Counted from the stretch's first letter, positions 27,635 through 36,105 are shown. The stretch: 64,000 nt of DNA from Bacillota bacterium (GCA_019422105.1 JAHZDZ010000002.1:1-64000); one strand, 5' to 3'. Made by a program: numbers and translations. Notes: a model not told the origin generated them from the letters alone.

Positions 27635-28825
27635 ATGAATACTATGAAGGAAATTGTGGAGCAGGGAGCCAATGTGGTAATGAATACCTACAGCCGTTTT
27701 CCTGTGGCTTTGGAGAAGGGCGAGGGCTGCTACGTATGGGATGTGGAGGGCAAAAGGTATCTGGATTTTGTGGCCGGCATTGCTGTAAACTCCCTTGGAC
27801 ACAACTATAAAAAGCTGGTGGAGAAAATAGCGGAACAGGCGGCAGCACTGATTCACTGTTCCAATTTATATTATACAAGGCCGCAGATTACGCTGGCCGC
27901 AAAGCTTGTGGAGCACAGCGATTTTGATAAGGTGTTTTTCTGCAACTCCGGCGCTGAGGCCAATGAGGCGGCGCTGAAGCTGTCGAGAAAGTATGCAAAG
28001 ATGACAGGAAAGGCGGGGAGCGATATTATTGCCATGACCCACTCTTTCCACGGCAGAACCTACGGCGCTGTGACGGCGACAGGCCAGGAGAAATACCACA
28101 AAGGCCTTGACCCACTGCTTCCGGGCATTAAGCATGTACCCTACAATGATATTGACGCTTTAAAGGCGGCTGTGGATGAGAATACCTGTGCAGTCCTTCT
28201 GGAGCCCATACAGGGTGAGGGCGGCGTGCACCCTGCAAAAAAAGAGTATCTGGCTGAAGTGCGCGCTTTGTGTGATGAAAAGGATTTGCTTTTGATTTTT
28301 GACGAGGTGCAGACAGGGGTTGGCAGAAGCGGCGAGCTGTTCTGCTATCAGGTTTACGGCGTGAAGCCTGATGTAGCGACCTTCGCGAAGGGCCTTGCGG
28401 GAGGTGTGCCAATCGGTGCTATGATGGCAACTGACAAGGCGGCGGCAGCTTTCCAACCGGGAGACCATGCCTCTACCTTTGGAGGAAATCCTCTGGCCAC
28501 ATCAGCGGGATGTGTGGTTATGGATGAACTTTTTGAGAACGGAATACTGGACAATGTGAAAAAGCAGGGAAAGTATTTGACGAAGAGACTGAGGGAATTA
28601 CAGGAAAAGCACAGTGAAATTACGGATGTCCGCGGTATGGGACTGATACAGGGTATTGAGCTGAGTGTTCCTGCGGGGGATATTGTAAACGGCTGTATTG
28701 CTAAGGGCCTTTTGCTGGTTGGCGCAGGCCCCAATGTCATCCGTTTTGTGCCTCCCCTCATTGTTTCGGATAAGGAAATAGACGAGGCTGTTTCCATATT
28801 GGATGAGGTTTTGGCGTCTAAATAA
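27635..28825 (+). CDS. argD: acetylornithine aminotransferase
   Basis: The 396-residue class III PLP aminotransferase makes N-acetylornithine. The PLP Lys lies in TFAKGLAGG, with FDEVQTGVGR before it, GAEANEAALKLSRK in the N-terminal half and STFGGNPLA near 285. The length is typical. It is the last gene of the operon and is followed by a strong terminator. argF and carAB are not in the window. Confidence 0.96.
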   Translation: MNTMKEIVEQGANVVMNTYSRFPVALEKGEGCYVWDVEGKRYLDFVAGIAVNSLGHNYKKLVEKIAEQAAALIHCSNLYYTRPQITLAAKLVEHSDFDKVFFCNSGAEANEAALKLSRKYAKMTGKAGSDIIAMTHSFHGRTYGAVTATGQEKYHKGLDPLLPGIKHVPYNDIDALKAAVDENTCAVLLEPIQGEGGVHPAKKEYLAEVRALCDEKDLLLIFDEVQTGVGRSGELFCYQVYGVKPDVATFAKGLAGGVPIGAMMATDKAAAAFQPGDHASTFGGNPLATSAGCVVMDELFENGILDNVKKQGKYLTKRLRELQEKHSEITDVRGMGLIQGIELSVPAGDIVNGCIAKGLLLVGAGPNVIRFVPPLIVSDKEIDEAVSILDEVLASK

Positions 28826-28855
28826 GAATAACGGTGTTATTTCACAAAACAGGAG

Positions 28856-28899
28856 GGTATCCCTAAAGCCAAAAATAGGCTTTAGGGATATCCTTTTTT
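28856..28899 (+). terminator. terminator of the arg operon
   Basis: ATCCCTAAAGCC pairs with GGCTTTAGGGAT in a long stem followed by six T residues. Confidence 0.93.
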
Positions 28900-28965
28900 G
28901 AATGTGTAGTCAGAAAATAAATTGTCTTGTATAGAAACCGATTGGTTCTTAAAATGTATTCTTTC

Positions 28966-29335
28966 TGTGTTCTTTTTTAAAAGAAAAGAACAAATGCAGT
29001 GCAAAGATAGATGCGCCGAGCGAAGCGAGCTTCCCGCCAAAAGCGGGAATGTGCTGACCATAACCTGGAAAAGGCTGGTCGTTCGCTTCGTTTACACCTT
29101 ACGGTGTTACGACTGCTCGCCTATGCAGCCTAGTTTCGATTCCCCCAGACAATGCATGCCGAACCTCTCGCAATTGTTACAATCGCTGGCGGTACCAAAG
29201 ATAGACGGCACGGGCGGAGCCCGCTTTTGAGCAAAGCGAAAAAGTGCTGTCAGGCGGCGAAAAGAAATCCGCCCGCCGGAGGCGGCTCCGAATGGAGTGA
29301 GGATGTACTGACGAAAACGATTCAGGGGAGAATCC
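28966..29335 (+). repeat. degenerate relative of the ~350-bp repeat (copy C)
   Basis: This gene-free stretch starts with a GTTCTTTTTTAAAAGAAAAGAAC hairpin-like block, contains a single 36-bp unit at 29162-29201 (ACCTCTCGCAATTGTTACAA... GGCGGTACCAAAG), and has GAGCAAAGCGAAAAAGTGCTG, like the end block of copies A and B. Other parts are rearranged (CCCGCCAAAAGCGGG, ACACCTTACGGTGT hairpins). It appears to be a decayed or composite copy. Confidence 0.7.
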
Positions 29336-29421
29336 CCCTGAATATCCTCTCTTTCATGTCATAATGGGCAATTAAAATCAGTACTCTGTAATAAGAAAAC
29401 GATAAATGGTAGTCAGAACTT

Positions 29422-29797
29422 CTGAAAAATCAGACCAAGCACCGCGAAGATAGACGCGGACGCGAAGCGGCTTTTGAGCGTAGTGAAAAAGTGCTGACCA
29501 CTCACCGGGCTGTATTTTTCAGATAGGGTCCGGAGATGATTTATCTTTGGTACCGCCAGCGGTTCGTATAACCGCGAGAGGTTTGGTACCGCCAGCGGCT
29601 AATATAACCGCGAGAGGTTTGGTACCGCCAGCGGTTAATATAACTGCGAGAGGTTTGGTACCGCCAGCGGTTAATATAACTGCGAGAGGTTTGGTACCGC
29701 CAGTGGCTAGTATAACCGCGAGAAGCCTAGGCGTTCGGTGTCTGGTGACATTGCGCTGGTCCACAGCTTTTTATGTACTTTTCACCAAGAAAAGTAC
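29422..29797 (-). repeat. ~350-bp repeat element, copy B, inverted, five 36-bp units
   Basis: This is the reverse-complement counterpart of the element at 20777-21124. It begins with CTGAAAAATCAG (29422-29433), carries the same GCTTTTGAGCGTAGTGAAAA and GGTCCGGAGATGAT blocks, then five 36-bp units starting at 29549, 29585, 29621, 29657 and 29693, and ends with the GTACTTTTC/GAAAAGTAC hairpin (29775-29797). It has one more 36-bp unit than copy A. The two copies bracket argG-argD in opposite orientation. Confidence 0.9.
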
Positions 29798-29844
29798 ATA
29801 AAAATATTTGATTATCTATATTCAATCAAGTTACTGAAGTTTCT

Positions 29845-30018
29845 GTCTAGAGACCGACAGGTCTTTAGACAATTTTATTGCTAAAATGCAAAGCCCCTGC
29901 CCTTAAAGAATTATGCTGCAAATTTTAGGACTTTCTTAGGAATGAAATCAGAATATGTTAAAGTTTGGTCTGCCCGTTTTTGGTATTCTTGAAATACCAG
30001 GACGGGCCGGCCTTTTCT
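29845..30018 (+). promoter_or_regulatory. two hairpins upstream of the van-like genes
   Basis: GTCTAGAGACC/GGTCTTTAGAC at 29845-29870 is followed by AATTTTATT. A compound stem with GCCCGT (29972-29977) and ACGGGC (30002-30007) enclosing TGGTATT/AATACCA is followed by CCTTTTCTTATTTT. Both look like terminators that isolate the downstream genes. The 5' leader of the ligase gene (30020-30169) shows no clear further structure. Confidence 0.55.
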
Positions 30019-30169
30019 TATTTTAGAGACGTTTCGGCGCAAAGCTAAAACAGTTAAACGGAATATATTGAACGACAGTAGAAAAGTGCCCGCAGGATAA
30101 GTACATCATAAAAAACAAGGCGCTCATTTTTTGGAAAGGGCGTCTGAGATAATAAAAGGAGGATTATTT

Positions 30170-31285
30170 ATGAAGGCAAACCATAGTTTTGAAAGCACAG
30201 ACAGTTCGGTATTACAGCATATGGGGAGGACGGCGGATAAAAAGAAAAAAATAGCCGTGATTTTTGGGGGCTGCTCTCCTGAGTACAGCATTTCTCTGCA
30301 ATCTGCTTACGCTGTTATAAGCAATATGGATAAGAACAGGTATGAATCGGTTTTAGTCGGCATATCGGAAGGAGGAGACTGGTTTTTATTTCGGGGGGAT
30401 ACTGCAAAAATTGAATCGGATACATGGTGCAATCCTGACGACTGTACACCTGTCACTTTATCACTTGACCGCTCGGAGGGAAGTTTTCTGGTATTTGGAA
30501 AGGACGGTGTCAGCAGGCTGCCCATTGATGCGGCTTTTCCTGTGCTTCATGGAAAATACGGAGAGGACGGTACCATACAGGGGGTGTTTATTATGGCGGG
30601 TATACCTTTGGTGGGCTGCGGTGTGCTTTCCTCGGCACTTTGCATGGATAAAGACAGAGCGCATACCCTTGCTCACGCGGCGGGCGTTTCGGTTCCGGCC
30701 TCATACGTACTGAGCAGGAATACACCGGAGGGTGAGATAACACAAAAGGCGGAAAAGCTGGGGTATCCGTTATTTATAAAACCTGTTAAAGCCGGTTCCT
30801 CCTACGGCGTGACCAGGGTTGCGGATCAAAGCGGTGTTATGCCTGCGGTGGCTCTGGCTTTCCAATACGATGAAGAAATACTGTTGGAGGAAGGAATTTC
30901 GGGCTTTGAGGTGGGCTGTGCCGTTATGGGGAATGAAACGCTGACAATCGGAGAGGTAGACGAGATAGAGCTTGCGGAGGGATTCTTTAATTTTACGGAA
31001 AAATATACCCTTGAGACATCGGCTATCTATGTTCCGGCCAGAATCGGCAGCGAAAAGGCTGCGGAAATTAAAAAGACAGCCGGTATTATCTACAGAGCTT
31101 TGAATTGTCAGGGTTTTGCCAGAATAGATATGTTTTTGACGCCCACAGGGGAAATTGTTTTCAATGAGGTAAATACCATTCCCGGCTTTACCGCTCACAG
31201 TCGATTTCCGAGCATGATGAGGGCTTGCGGTATATCCTTTGAACAGGTGATTACCGCCGTAATAGAATCGGCGGCGGTACTGTGA
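30170..31285 (+). CDS. vanG: VanG-type D-alanine--D-serine ligase
   Basis: The 371-residue ATP-grasp ligase joins D-Ala to a second D-residue for peptidoglycan precursors. Motifs shared with VanG/VanC/VanE-type enzymes include IAVIFGGCSPEYSISLQSA, FPVLHGKYGEDGTIQG, ALCMDKDRAH, FIKPVKAGSSYGV, the omega-loop EKYTLETSAIYVPARI and FNEVNTIPGFTAHSR. The EKY-L-S-IY form favours D-Ser rather than D-lactate as second residue. An N-terminal extension of about 24 residues precedes the fold. ATG 30170 has AAAGGAGG. It overlaps the next gene by four bases. No vanRS is present. Confidence 0.9.
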   Translation: MKANHSFESTDSSVLQHMGRTADKKKKIAVIFGGCSPEYSISLQSAYAVISNMDKNRYESVLVGISEGGDWFLFRGDTAKIESDTWCNPDDCTPVTLSLDRSEGSFLVFGKDGVSRLPIDAAFPVLHGKYGEDGTIQGVFIMAGIPLVGCGVLSSALCMDKDRAHTLAHAAGVSVPASYVLSRNTPEGEITQKAEKLGYPLFIKPVKAGSSYGVTRVADQSGVMPAVALAFQYDEEILLEEGISGFEVGCAVMGNETLTIGEVDEIELAEGFFNFTEKYTLETSAIYVPARIGSEKAAEIKKTAGIIYRALNCQGFARIDMFLTPTGEIVFNEVNTIPGFTAHSRFPSMMRACGISFEQVITAVIESAAVL

Positions 31286-32037
31286 AAAGGTTAATTTTAC
31301 CGCAGGAATACATACATAGAGGCTGCCTGGTATTGATAAATGCACAGTATCCCTACAGGGAAGAAAAAGGGGAGAGGCGCTGGGAAAATGTCTGTTTTCA
31401 AGGGAAAAGCTTCCTGCTGCAACAACAGGCGGCAGTCTGTTTGACACGGCTAATGAATGCAGTGTATGGATGGAGGAATATAACGGCTGTGAGCAGTCTT
31501 CGCTCAACTGAGGAGCAAAAAGAAATATATGCACAATCTCTCCGTGATAACGGTATTCCCTTTACCAGAAAATATGTGGCGCTCCCGGGTCACAGCGAGC
31601 ACCAAAGCGGACTGGCAATTGACCTCGCACTGAATCAGGAGCCTGTGGATTTTATAAGGCCCTCATTTCCCTATGAGGGCATCTGTCAGGCTTTTCGGCA
31701 AAGGGCGGCGGATTACGGTTTTGTGGAAAGGTATCCGGAGGGAAAGGAAGATATTACAGGAATTTCTCATGAGCCCTGGCATTTTCGTTTTGTTGGCTCG
31801 CCCCATGCCGAAATTATGAAAGCATATGGTTTTGTGCTGGAGGAGTACGTTTCTTTTTTGAGGGAACACCGATATGGAGAAAATCCGTTTATCTTTCTGT
31901 CAAAGGGTTTCACTGCTGCAGTTTCGTACCTGGAAACGGATAGTAAAGAAATTGCGTTTGAAATTGACAGCGGATACCCATATCAAATATCAGGCAACAA
32001 TGCAGACGGCCTTATCATTACCCAATGGAGGAAGTAA
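31282..32037 (+). CDS. vanXY: VanXY-type D,D-dipeptidase/carboxypeptidase
   Basis: The 251-residue zinc peptidase of the VanY/VanXY (M15B) family removes D-Ala-D-Ala dipeptide or terminal D-Ala so that altered precursors dominate. Zinc ligands are in HSEHQSGLAIDL (first His and Asp) and EPWHFRFVG (catalytic Glu and last His). It lacks a signal peptide, as expected for cytoplasmic VanXY rather than membrane VanY, and its length is close to VanXY of the G type. About 50 residues after the peptidase core are variable. It begins with GTG overlapping the ligase stop. Confidence 0.87.
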   Translation: MKRLILPQEYIHRGCLVLINAQYPYREEKGERRWENVCFQGKSFLLQQQAAVCLTRLMNAVYGWRNITAVSSLRSTEEQKEIYAQSLRDNGIPFTRKYVALPGHSEHQSGLAIDLALNQEPVDFIRPSFPYEGICQAFRQRAADYGFVERYPEGKEDITGISHEPWHFRFVGSPHAEIMKAYGFVLEEYVSFLREHRYGENPFIFLSKGFTAAVSYLETDSKEIAFEIDSGYPYQISGNNADGLIITQWRK

Positions 32038-32038
32038 A

Positions 32039-33064
32039 GTGAGAGGAGAAAAAGCTTTTGGAGGCATTGACTGTTTCAAGATGACAGCAGCTTTACTGGT
32101 TGTCGCCATCCATACTTCGCCGCTGGCCTGTTTTGGCGGCAGTGCGGATTTTGTGCTGACAAGAATACTGGCACGGGTCGCAGTTCCTTTTTTCTTTATG
32201 GTTACGGGATACTTTCTGCTGCCGCAGTATCTGTTTGGCAGTATAAAAGACAGTAGGCCATTGAGACGTTTTTTGAAAAGGATAACTTTTTTCTATTTCG
32301 CCGCAACCCTGCTCTATTTGCCAATCGGTATCTATGCCGGACATTGGAAGGACATTGGATTGCTCGGGATCATCCGTATGCTTGCTTTTGACGGGACATT
32401 TTACCATCTGTGGTATTTTCCTGCCTGTATTACAGGGGTTTTGACTGTACTGTTTTTTGGTCGGGGGTTCTCTTTTCAGATTGCCGCTGTTTTTTTCCTG
32501 CTATTTTACAGCATAGGACTTTTGGGGGACAGCTATTATGGTCTGATAGCCAATCTGCCTGTACTTTCAGCATTTTATGAGGCTATGTTTTCCATATTCT
32601 CCTACACGCGCAACGGCATATTTTATGCGCCGATATTTTTGATTATGGGCGCGTGGCTGGCAAAAGGACCTGTAGTACAAAAGAGGGCAGGTCTATATAC
32701 CGGTTTTGCTGTTTCTATGGCTGCTATGCTTGCAGAAGGGCTGATGCTTCATGAATTTAAGCTGCAAAGGCATGACAGCATGTATATTGCCCTTATCCCG
32801 TGCATGTTTTATCTGTTCCAGATTATACTGAGCTGGAACTTCAAGCCCCACAGGGCGCTGCGGACAATATCCCTATGGATATACCTTATTCATCCCTTTG
32901 TCATTGTACTGGTAAGGGGGGGCGCTAAGGCGGTGCATTTAGAAGAGCTTTTTATTGAAAACAGCGTAATCCATTTTTTTGCGGTTTGTGTCGTTTCCTG
33001 TATTATGGCAGTATGTGCGGAAATCTTTTATTCTTCAAAAAAGATAAAAATACGCAAAAAATAG
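32039..33064 (+). CDS. vanTm: VanT-type membrane domain lacking the racemase domain
   Basis: The 341-residue protein has about ten transmembrane segments of the acyltransferase-3 type (IDCFKMTAALLVVAIHTSP; RVAVPFFFMVTGYFL; WYFPACITG), matching the N-terminal half of VanT serine racemases. A normal VanT is about 700 residues with a PLP alanine-racemase-like C-terminus. Here translation stops cleanly after the membrane part and no racemase gene lies downstream. GTG 32039 begins one base after the VanXY stop with a TGGAGGA site. It could be a VanTm as in split vanL-type clusters, or a related acyltransferase. Confidence 0.75.
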   Translation: MRGEKAFGGIDCFKMTAALLVVAIHTSPLACFGGSADFVLTRILARVAVPFFFMVTGYFLLPQYLFGSIKDSRPLRRFLKRITFFYFAATLLYLPIGIYAGHWKDIGLLGIIRMLAFDGTFYHLWYFPACITGVLTVLFFGRGFSFQIAAVFFLLFYSIGLLGDSYYGLIANLPVLSAFYEAMFSIFSYTRNGIFYAPIFLIMGAWLAKGPVVQKRAGLYTGFAVSMAAMLAEGLMLHEFKLQRHDSMYIALIPCMFYLFQIILSWNFKPHRALRTISLWIYLIHPFVIVLVRGGAKAVHLEELFIENSVIHFFAVCVVSCIMAVCAEIFYSSKKIKIRKK

Positions 33065-33191
33065 ATGGGGATTATCTATCAATTTCGGTTTTTGGGTGGT
33101 AAAACCGGCAGTCGGTATGGTGCAGCAATTTATGATTGCATAAAATGGTTATCTGTGCTCTAAAAAAAATTGGAATAAACAATTTTAATGA

Positions 33192-33244
33192 TTGACTTTT
33201 TAAGATCTGTCATATAAACTACATATGTACCAAGTACAAGTGTA
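33192..33244 (+). promoter_or_regulatory. promoter with twin BlaI/MecI-type operators (upstream copy)
   Basis: TTGACT (33192-33197) and TAAACT (33215-33220) have a 17-base spacer. Immediately downstream are the dyads TACATATGTA (33220-33229) and TACAAGTGTA (33235-33244), the TACA-N2-TGTA form bound by BlaI/MecI repressors. The layout matches the promoter at 34192-34244 position for position. Confidence 0.8.
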
Positions 33245-33420
33245 ATGGTTACTGGTATCTACAAGCGCAAAAATTATAAGCACCAAAAATGTGTCCAAGC
33301 TGCTGTAATGAAGTAAAAGGGAGAGGAGGAACGCTTATCGCAGGAGAATAGAGTTGTAATGTATTTTTTTATCGTCCTGCGTTAATGCACACTTTTATTG
33401 CAGGTGTGCATTAACGTTTT
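33227..33420 (+). ncRNA. candidate BlaI-controlled short transcript
   Basis: A transcript from the upstream operator-bearing promoter would run into a strong hairpin CGTTAATGCACAC/GTGTGCATTAACG (33380-33416) followed by TTTT. The ~190-base region contains only a 23-codon frame (33246-33317, MVTGIYKRKNYK...) without a ribosome site, and a GCAGGA/TCCTGC pairing. It may be a small RNA, or the remnant of a lost repressor-controlled gene. Confidence 0.4.
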
Positions 33421-33749
33421 CATTTTCGTTATGCGGGATTTTATAAGACTGAATTTGCTTTTTATAAAGAAAAATAGGATAGCTTAATCGTTTTATTTGT
33501 ATTCAAAGAAAATTTAAAAATTGATTTTAGGAGCCGAATGCGCTATTATGAATGTAGTAATTGATACAGTTCAGAATGGCGTTTTTTAAATTGGTAAAAA
33601 TATGAAATAATCATCCATTCTGCGGCGGTTGTTTTTATGGATTGAACCGATTTCTATCAATCTTTACCCACAGTAATCTTCAAGGCGAGGCGCTTGAGAG
33701 GATTCACGCAGTTCATGTGTTTGGATGGTATTTAAGGAGTGTGAAATGC

Positions 33750-34130
33750 TTGAGAAAGAAAAGGCAGGCTTCTGAATCGGAAATGAGGGTGCTGAATGTG
33801 CTCTTAAAATCAAATGAGCGGTTAACATCAAAGCAGATATGCGCTGTGTTAAACGCGGAGGGAATCCCCTGGCTTTTAAGAACCGTTTCAACATTTTTGG
33901 ATCGGCTGGAGGAAAAGGAACTTGTCAGCCATGAAAAAATAGGAATTACCCATTATTATTATCCTATTGTAGATAGGGCGGAATATCAGGTAGAAGCGGC
34001 AAAAAGTTTTTTGGGCAAATATTTTGACGGTTCCTTTAAAGAAATGCTGTCGGCCTTTGCAGAAAAGGGTGAATTGTCTGACAGCGAAATCAGTGATATT
34101 GAAAACTGGATAAAAGAGAATAGAGAATGA
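33750..34130 (+). CDS. blaI: BlaI/MecI-type transcriptional repressor
   Basis: The 126-residue protein is a penicillinase repressor family winged-helix protein (SESEMRVLNVLL, TSKQICAVLN, LRTVSTFLDRLEEKELV, YYYPIV) with a C-terminal dimerisation and cleavage region ending in an acidic helix. TTG 33750 is chosen because AAGGAG lies about ten bases upstream and the result has the family length. The longer upstream frame lacks a ribosome site. It probably binds the twin operators at 33220-33244 and 34220-34244 and is cleaved after BlaR1-type signalling. Confidence 0.85.
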   Translation: MRKKRQASESEMRVLNVLLKSNERLTSKQICAVLNAEGIPWLLRTVSTFLDRLEEKELVSHEKIGITHYYYPIVDRAEYQVEAAKSFLGKYFDGSFKEMLSAFAEKGELSDSEISDIENWIKENRE

Positions 34131-34191
34131 GAAAATGAGATAGGTGTTTGTTCATCTGTCTTATTTTTTTACAGTTTATGACATTATTGGC

Positions 34192-34244
34192 TTGACGCGG
34201 AGCTTAATTGAATATATACTACAAATATACCAGGTACAAACGTA
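34192..34244 (+). promoter_or_regulatory. promoter with twin BlaI/MecI-type operators before the sensor gene
   Basis: TTGACG (34192-34197) and TATACT (34215-34220) have a 17-base spacer, followed by TACAAATATA (34220-34229) and TACAAACGTA (34235-34244). The order and distances equal those at 33192-33244. The sensor start codon is about 105 bases downstream. Confidence 0.85.
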
Positions 34245-34350
34245 TCAAAACGTTTATCAGAAAAACTACATGCAATGTGAAATTAATAGTAGACAGTACT
34301 ATCATGGCCTTATATACTTGAATTGTTTAAAAAGTTATAGGGGTGATGGT

Positions 34351-35622
34351 ATGAGCTATTTTGACATGAATGTTTCCGCTGCGCTGATTATTTTGTCATC
34401 CATTGTAATTCGAAGGCTGACAATAAATAAGGTTCCGCAAATGACGTACGGAATTTTATGGGCATTGGGGGTTTTGAGACTGGTATTGCCCTTTAGCGTA
34501 GAGTCAAAATTAAGTGTGTTTAATCTGTATTACAATTTCAGAATTTGGATGAGAAGCGGTATAACTTTAAAAAAGACGCAAAGTTTTTACATTTATAGTT
34601 TAATAGGCGAGTACATTGATTTGCATTTGGCGAAACAGGTGTTCATGACACTGTGGTTTACAGGGATATTTTTATTTGGCCTGTATTTTTTTATGTGCTA
34701 TAAACGGGACATGAACCTGGTAAAAGACGCCGGTGAATTTGAGGATGGTGAAAAAATAAAAAGCTGGCTTATAAGTCAGGGCTTCAAAAGAAAAGTTAAG
34801 GTTTTAATGTCCTGTGAAATCAATGGGGCTTTATCCTCCGGTTTGATTCATTCTGTTATATTACTTCCCACAAACTTTCGCTTTGATGAAGACGACATTC
34901 ATGGAAGGCAGGTGATACTGCATGAATACATGCACATAAAGTATTTTCATTCCTGGATAAAGATACTGGTGGTTGCCGTTTTGTGTGTGAGTTGGTTCAA
35001 TCCTCTGGTATGGACATTATATATTTATATTTGCCGAGACATGGAAATATCCTGTGACAGACATGTCTTAGAGGTATTTGGAAGGGAGCAGAGGAAAGTC
35101 TATGCGTTAAATATTCTACATGCCGCAAAAAGTGAAAATAGCAGTTCAGTCGTTTACAGTGGTTTTGCAAGATCAAAAAGCAGTATTAAAGAAAGGGTGA
35201 TTGCGATCATGAATTTTAAAAAGCTTTCCGCAGTTGTTGTTATGACATCCCTTGCGATTCCTTTTGGAGTGGCAAATGTGTTTGCTACAACGGATAACAA
35301 AGCTGTCGGAAGTGAATTTGAAGCACAAATGGTAGTGAATGAGGTTGATTTTTTAGCAAGTGAGGAAGATACGGTTGCAATAAACGTTGAATTTGAGGAT
35401 TTACAGTCATATGCAACCAGCGATTACAGCACAAAGGCTGTAAGCTCAATAGATGTGATTGATTATACATATGTTACTTACGGCAAGATGCCGCCAAGTA
35501 AAATCACTGTTACCTCAGAGAGGAATGGATATACCTATAAAGGGACCTTAACTTGTACAGATATAAACATAGATGGCGATAAGTATACAGGTTATTACAG
35601 CGGAACCATTTATAGACAATAA
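34351..35622 (+). CDS. BlaR1/MecR1-like M56 sensor metalloprotease with atypical sensor domain
   Basis: The 423-residue membrane protein has N-terminal transmembrane helices, a cytoplasmic zinc protease core with HEYMH at residues 191-195 and EISCD near 232-236, and a last transmembrane helix at about 293-312. In BlaR1 a ~250-residue penicillin-binding domain follows. Here the outer part is only about 110 residues, with no SxxK, and rich in Tyr/Thr beta-strand sequence (TYKGTLTCTDINIDGD, YYSGTIY). It probably senses another signal and inactivates the adjacent BlaI repressor. ATG 34351 has AGGGGTGATG upstream and is preferred over a 69-codon upstream extension that runs through the promoter. 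Confidence 0.85.
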   Translation: MSYFDMNVSAALIILSSIVIRRLTINKVPQMTYGILWALGVLRLVLPFSVESKLSVFNLYYNFRIWMRSGITLKKTQSFYIYSLIGEYIDLHLAKQVFMTLWFTGIFLFGLYFFMCYKRDMNLVKDAGEFEDGEKIKSWLISQGFKRKVKVLMSCEINGALSSGLIHSVILLPTNFRFDEDDIHGRQVILHEYMHIKYFHSWIKILVVAVLCVSWFNPLVWTLYIYICRDMEISCDRHVLEVFGREQRKVYALNILHAAKSENSSSVVYSGFARSKSSIKERVIAIMNFKKLSAVVVMTSLAIPFGVANVFATTDNKAVGSEFEAQMVVNEVDFLASEEDTVAINVEFEDLQSYATSDYSTKAVSSIDVIDYTYVTYGKMPPSKITVTSERNGYTYKGTLTCTDINIDGDKYTGYYSGTIYRQ

Positions 35623-35819
35623 ATTTTTGCGGCGCGGTGTGTATTGATATAGAAAGCATTTAAAGCTTAAATAAAAGGGATATTTACATTATATGTAAAT
35701 GTCCTTTTTGCTTGCATGCAGAGGAGTTCTATTTGTATGCCAATAACTTCCTTTTATGGTTCCATCGGCGAAGGAAGGGATTCTTGCTTCACTTTGTGTC
35801 AGACGCATGAAAAAAATAC

Positions 35820-35848
35820 TTGAAAATAAAATTAATTTGAATTATAAT
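35820..35848 (+). promoter_or_regulatory. promoter of the riboflavin operon
   Basis: TTGAAA (35820-35825) and TATAAT (35843-35848) with a 17-base spacer lie just before the FMN riboswitch. Confidence 0.8.
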
Positions 35849-35867
35849 AGCTTACAAGTTCATATCG

Positions 35868-35976
35868 ATCTTCAGGGCAGGGTGAAATTCCCGATCGGCG
35901 GTATAGTCCGCGAGCGTGTTTGCGCAGGATTTGGTGTAATTCCAAAACCGACAGTATAGTCTGGATGAAAGAAGAT
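35868..35976 (+). promoter_or_regulatory. FMN riboswitch (RFN element)
   Basis: The conserved core AGGGCAGGGTGAAATTCCC, ATCGGCGGTA, AGTCCGCGAGC, GATTTGGTG and CCAAAACCGACAGT is present in order. The closing P1 helix pairs ATCTTC (35868-35873) with GAAGAT (35971-35976). FMN binding should favour the terminator at 36014-36047 and shut down ribDEBAH. Confidence 0.97.
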
Positions 35977-36013
35977 AAATAAGAGATCCTTTTTGGATGG
36001 TTTTGTTTGCGTT

Positions 36014-36047
36014 GCCCTGAGAATAATATATTCTCAGGGCTTTTTTT
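36014..36047 (+). terminator. riboswitch expression-platform terminator
   Basis: GCCCTGAGAA pairs with TTCTCAGGGC, followed by seven T residues, 38 bases after the aptamer. Confidence 0.9.
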
Positions 36048-36105
36048 CTCTATTCGGGGAAAAGCGCAGATAGCCCAAAAGGTTTTATTATTCTATTTGC
36101 TTTTT

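Noticed and set aside
29549..29728. GGTACCGCCAGCGG units resembling the T-box core GGTACCGCG
   Set aside because: They occur in tandem with a 36-base period, without Stem I, specifier loop or a downstream aminoacylation or amino-acid gene.
33246..33317. 23-codon frame downstream of the first BlaI-type operators
   Set aside because: There is no Shine-Dalgarno sequence before it. A leaderless peptide cannot be excluded but is not called as a gene.
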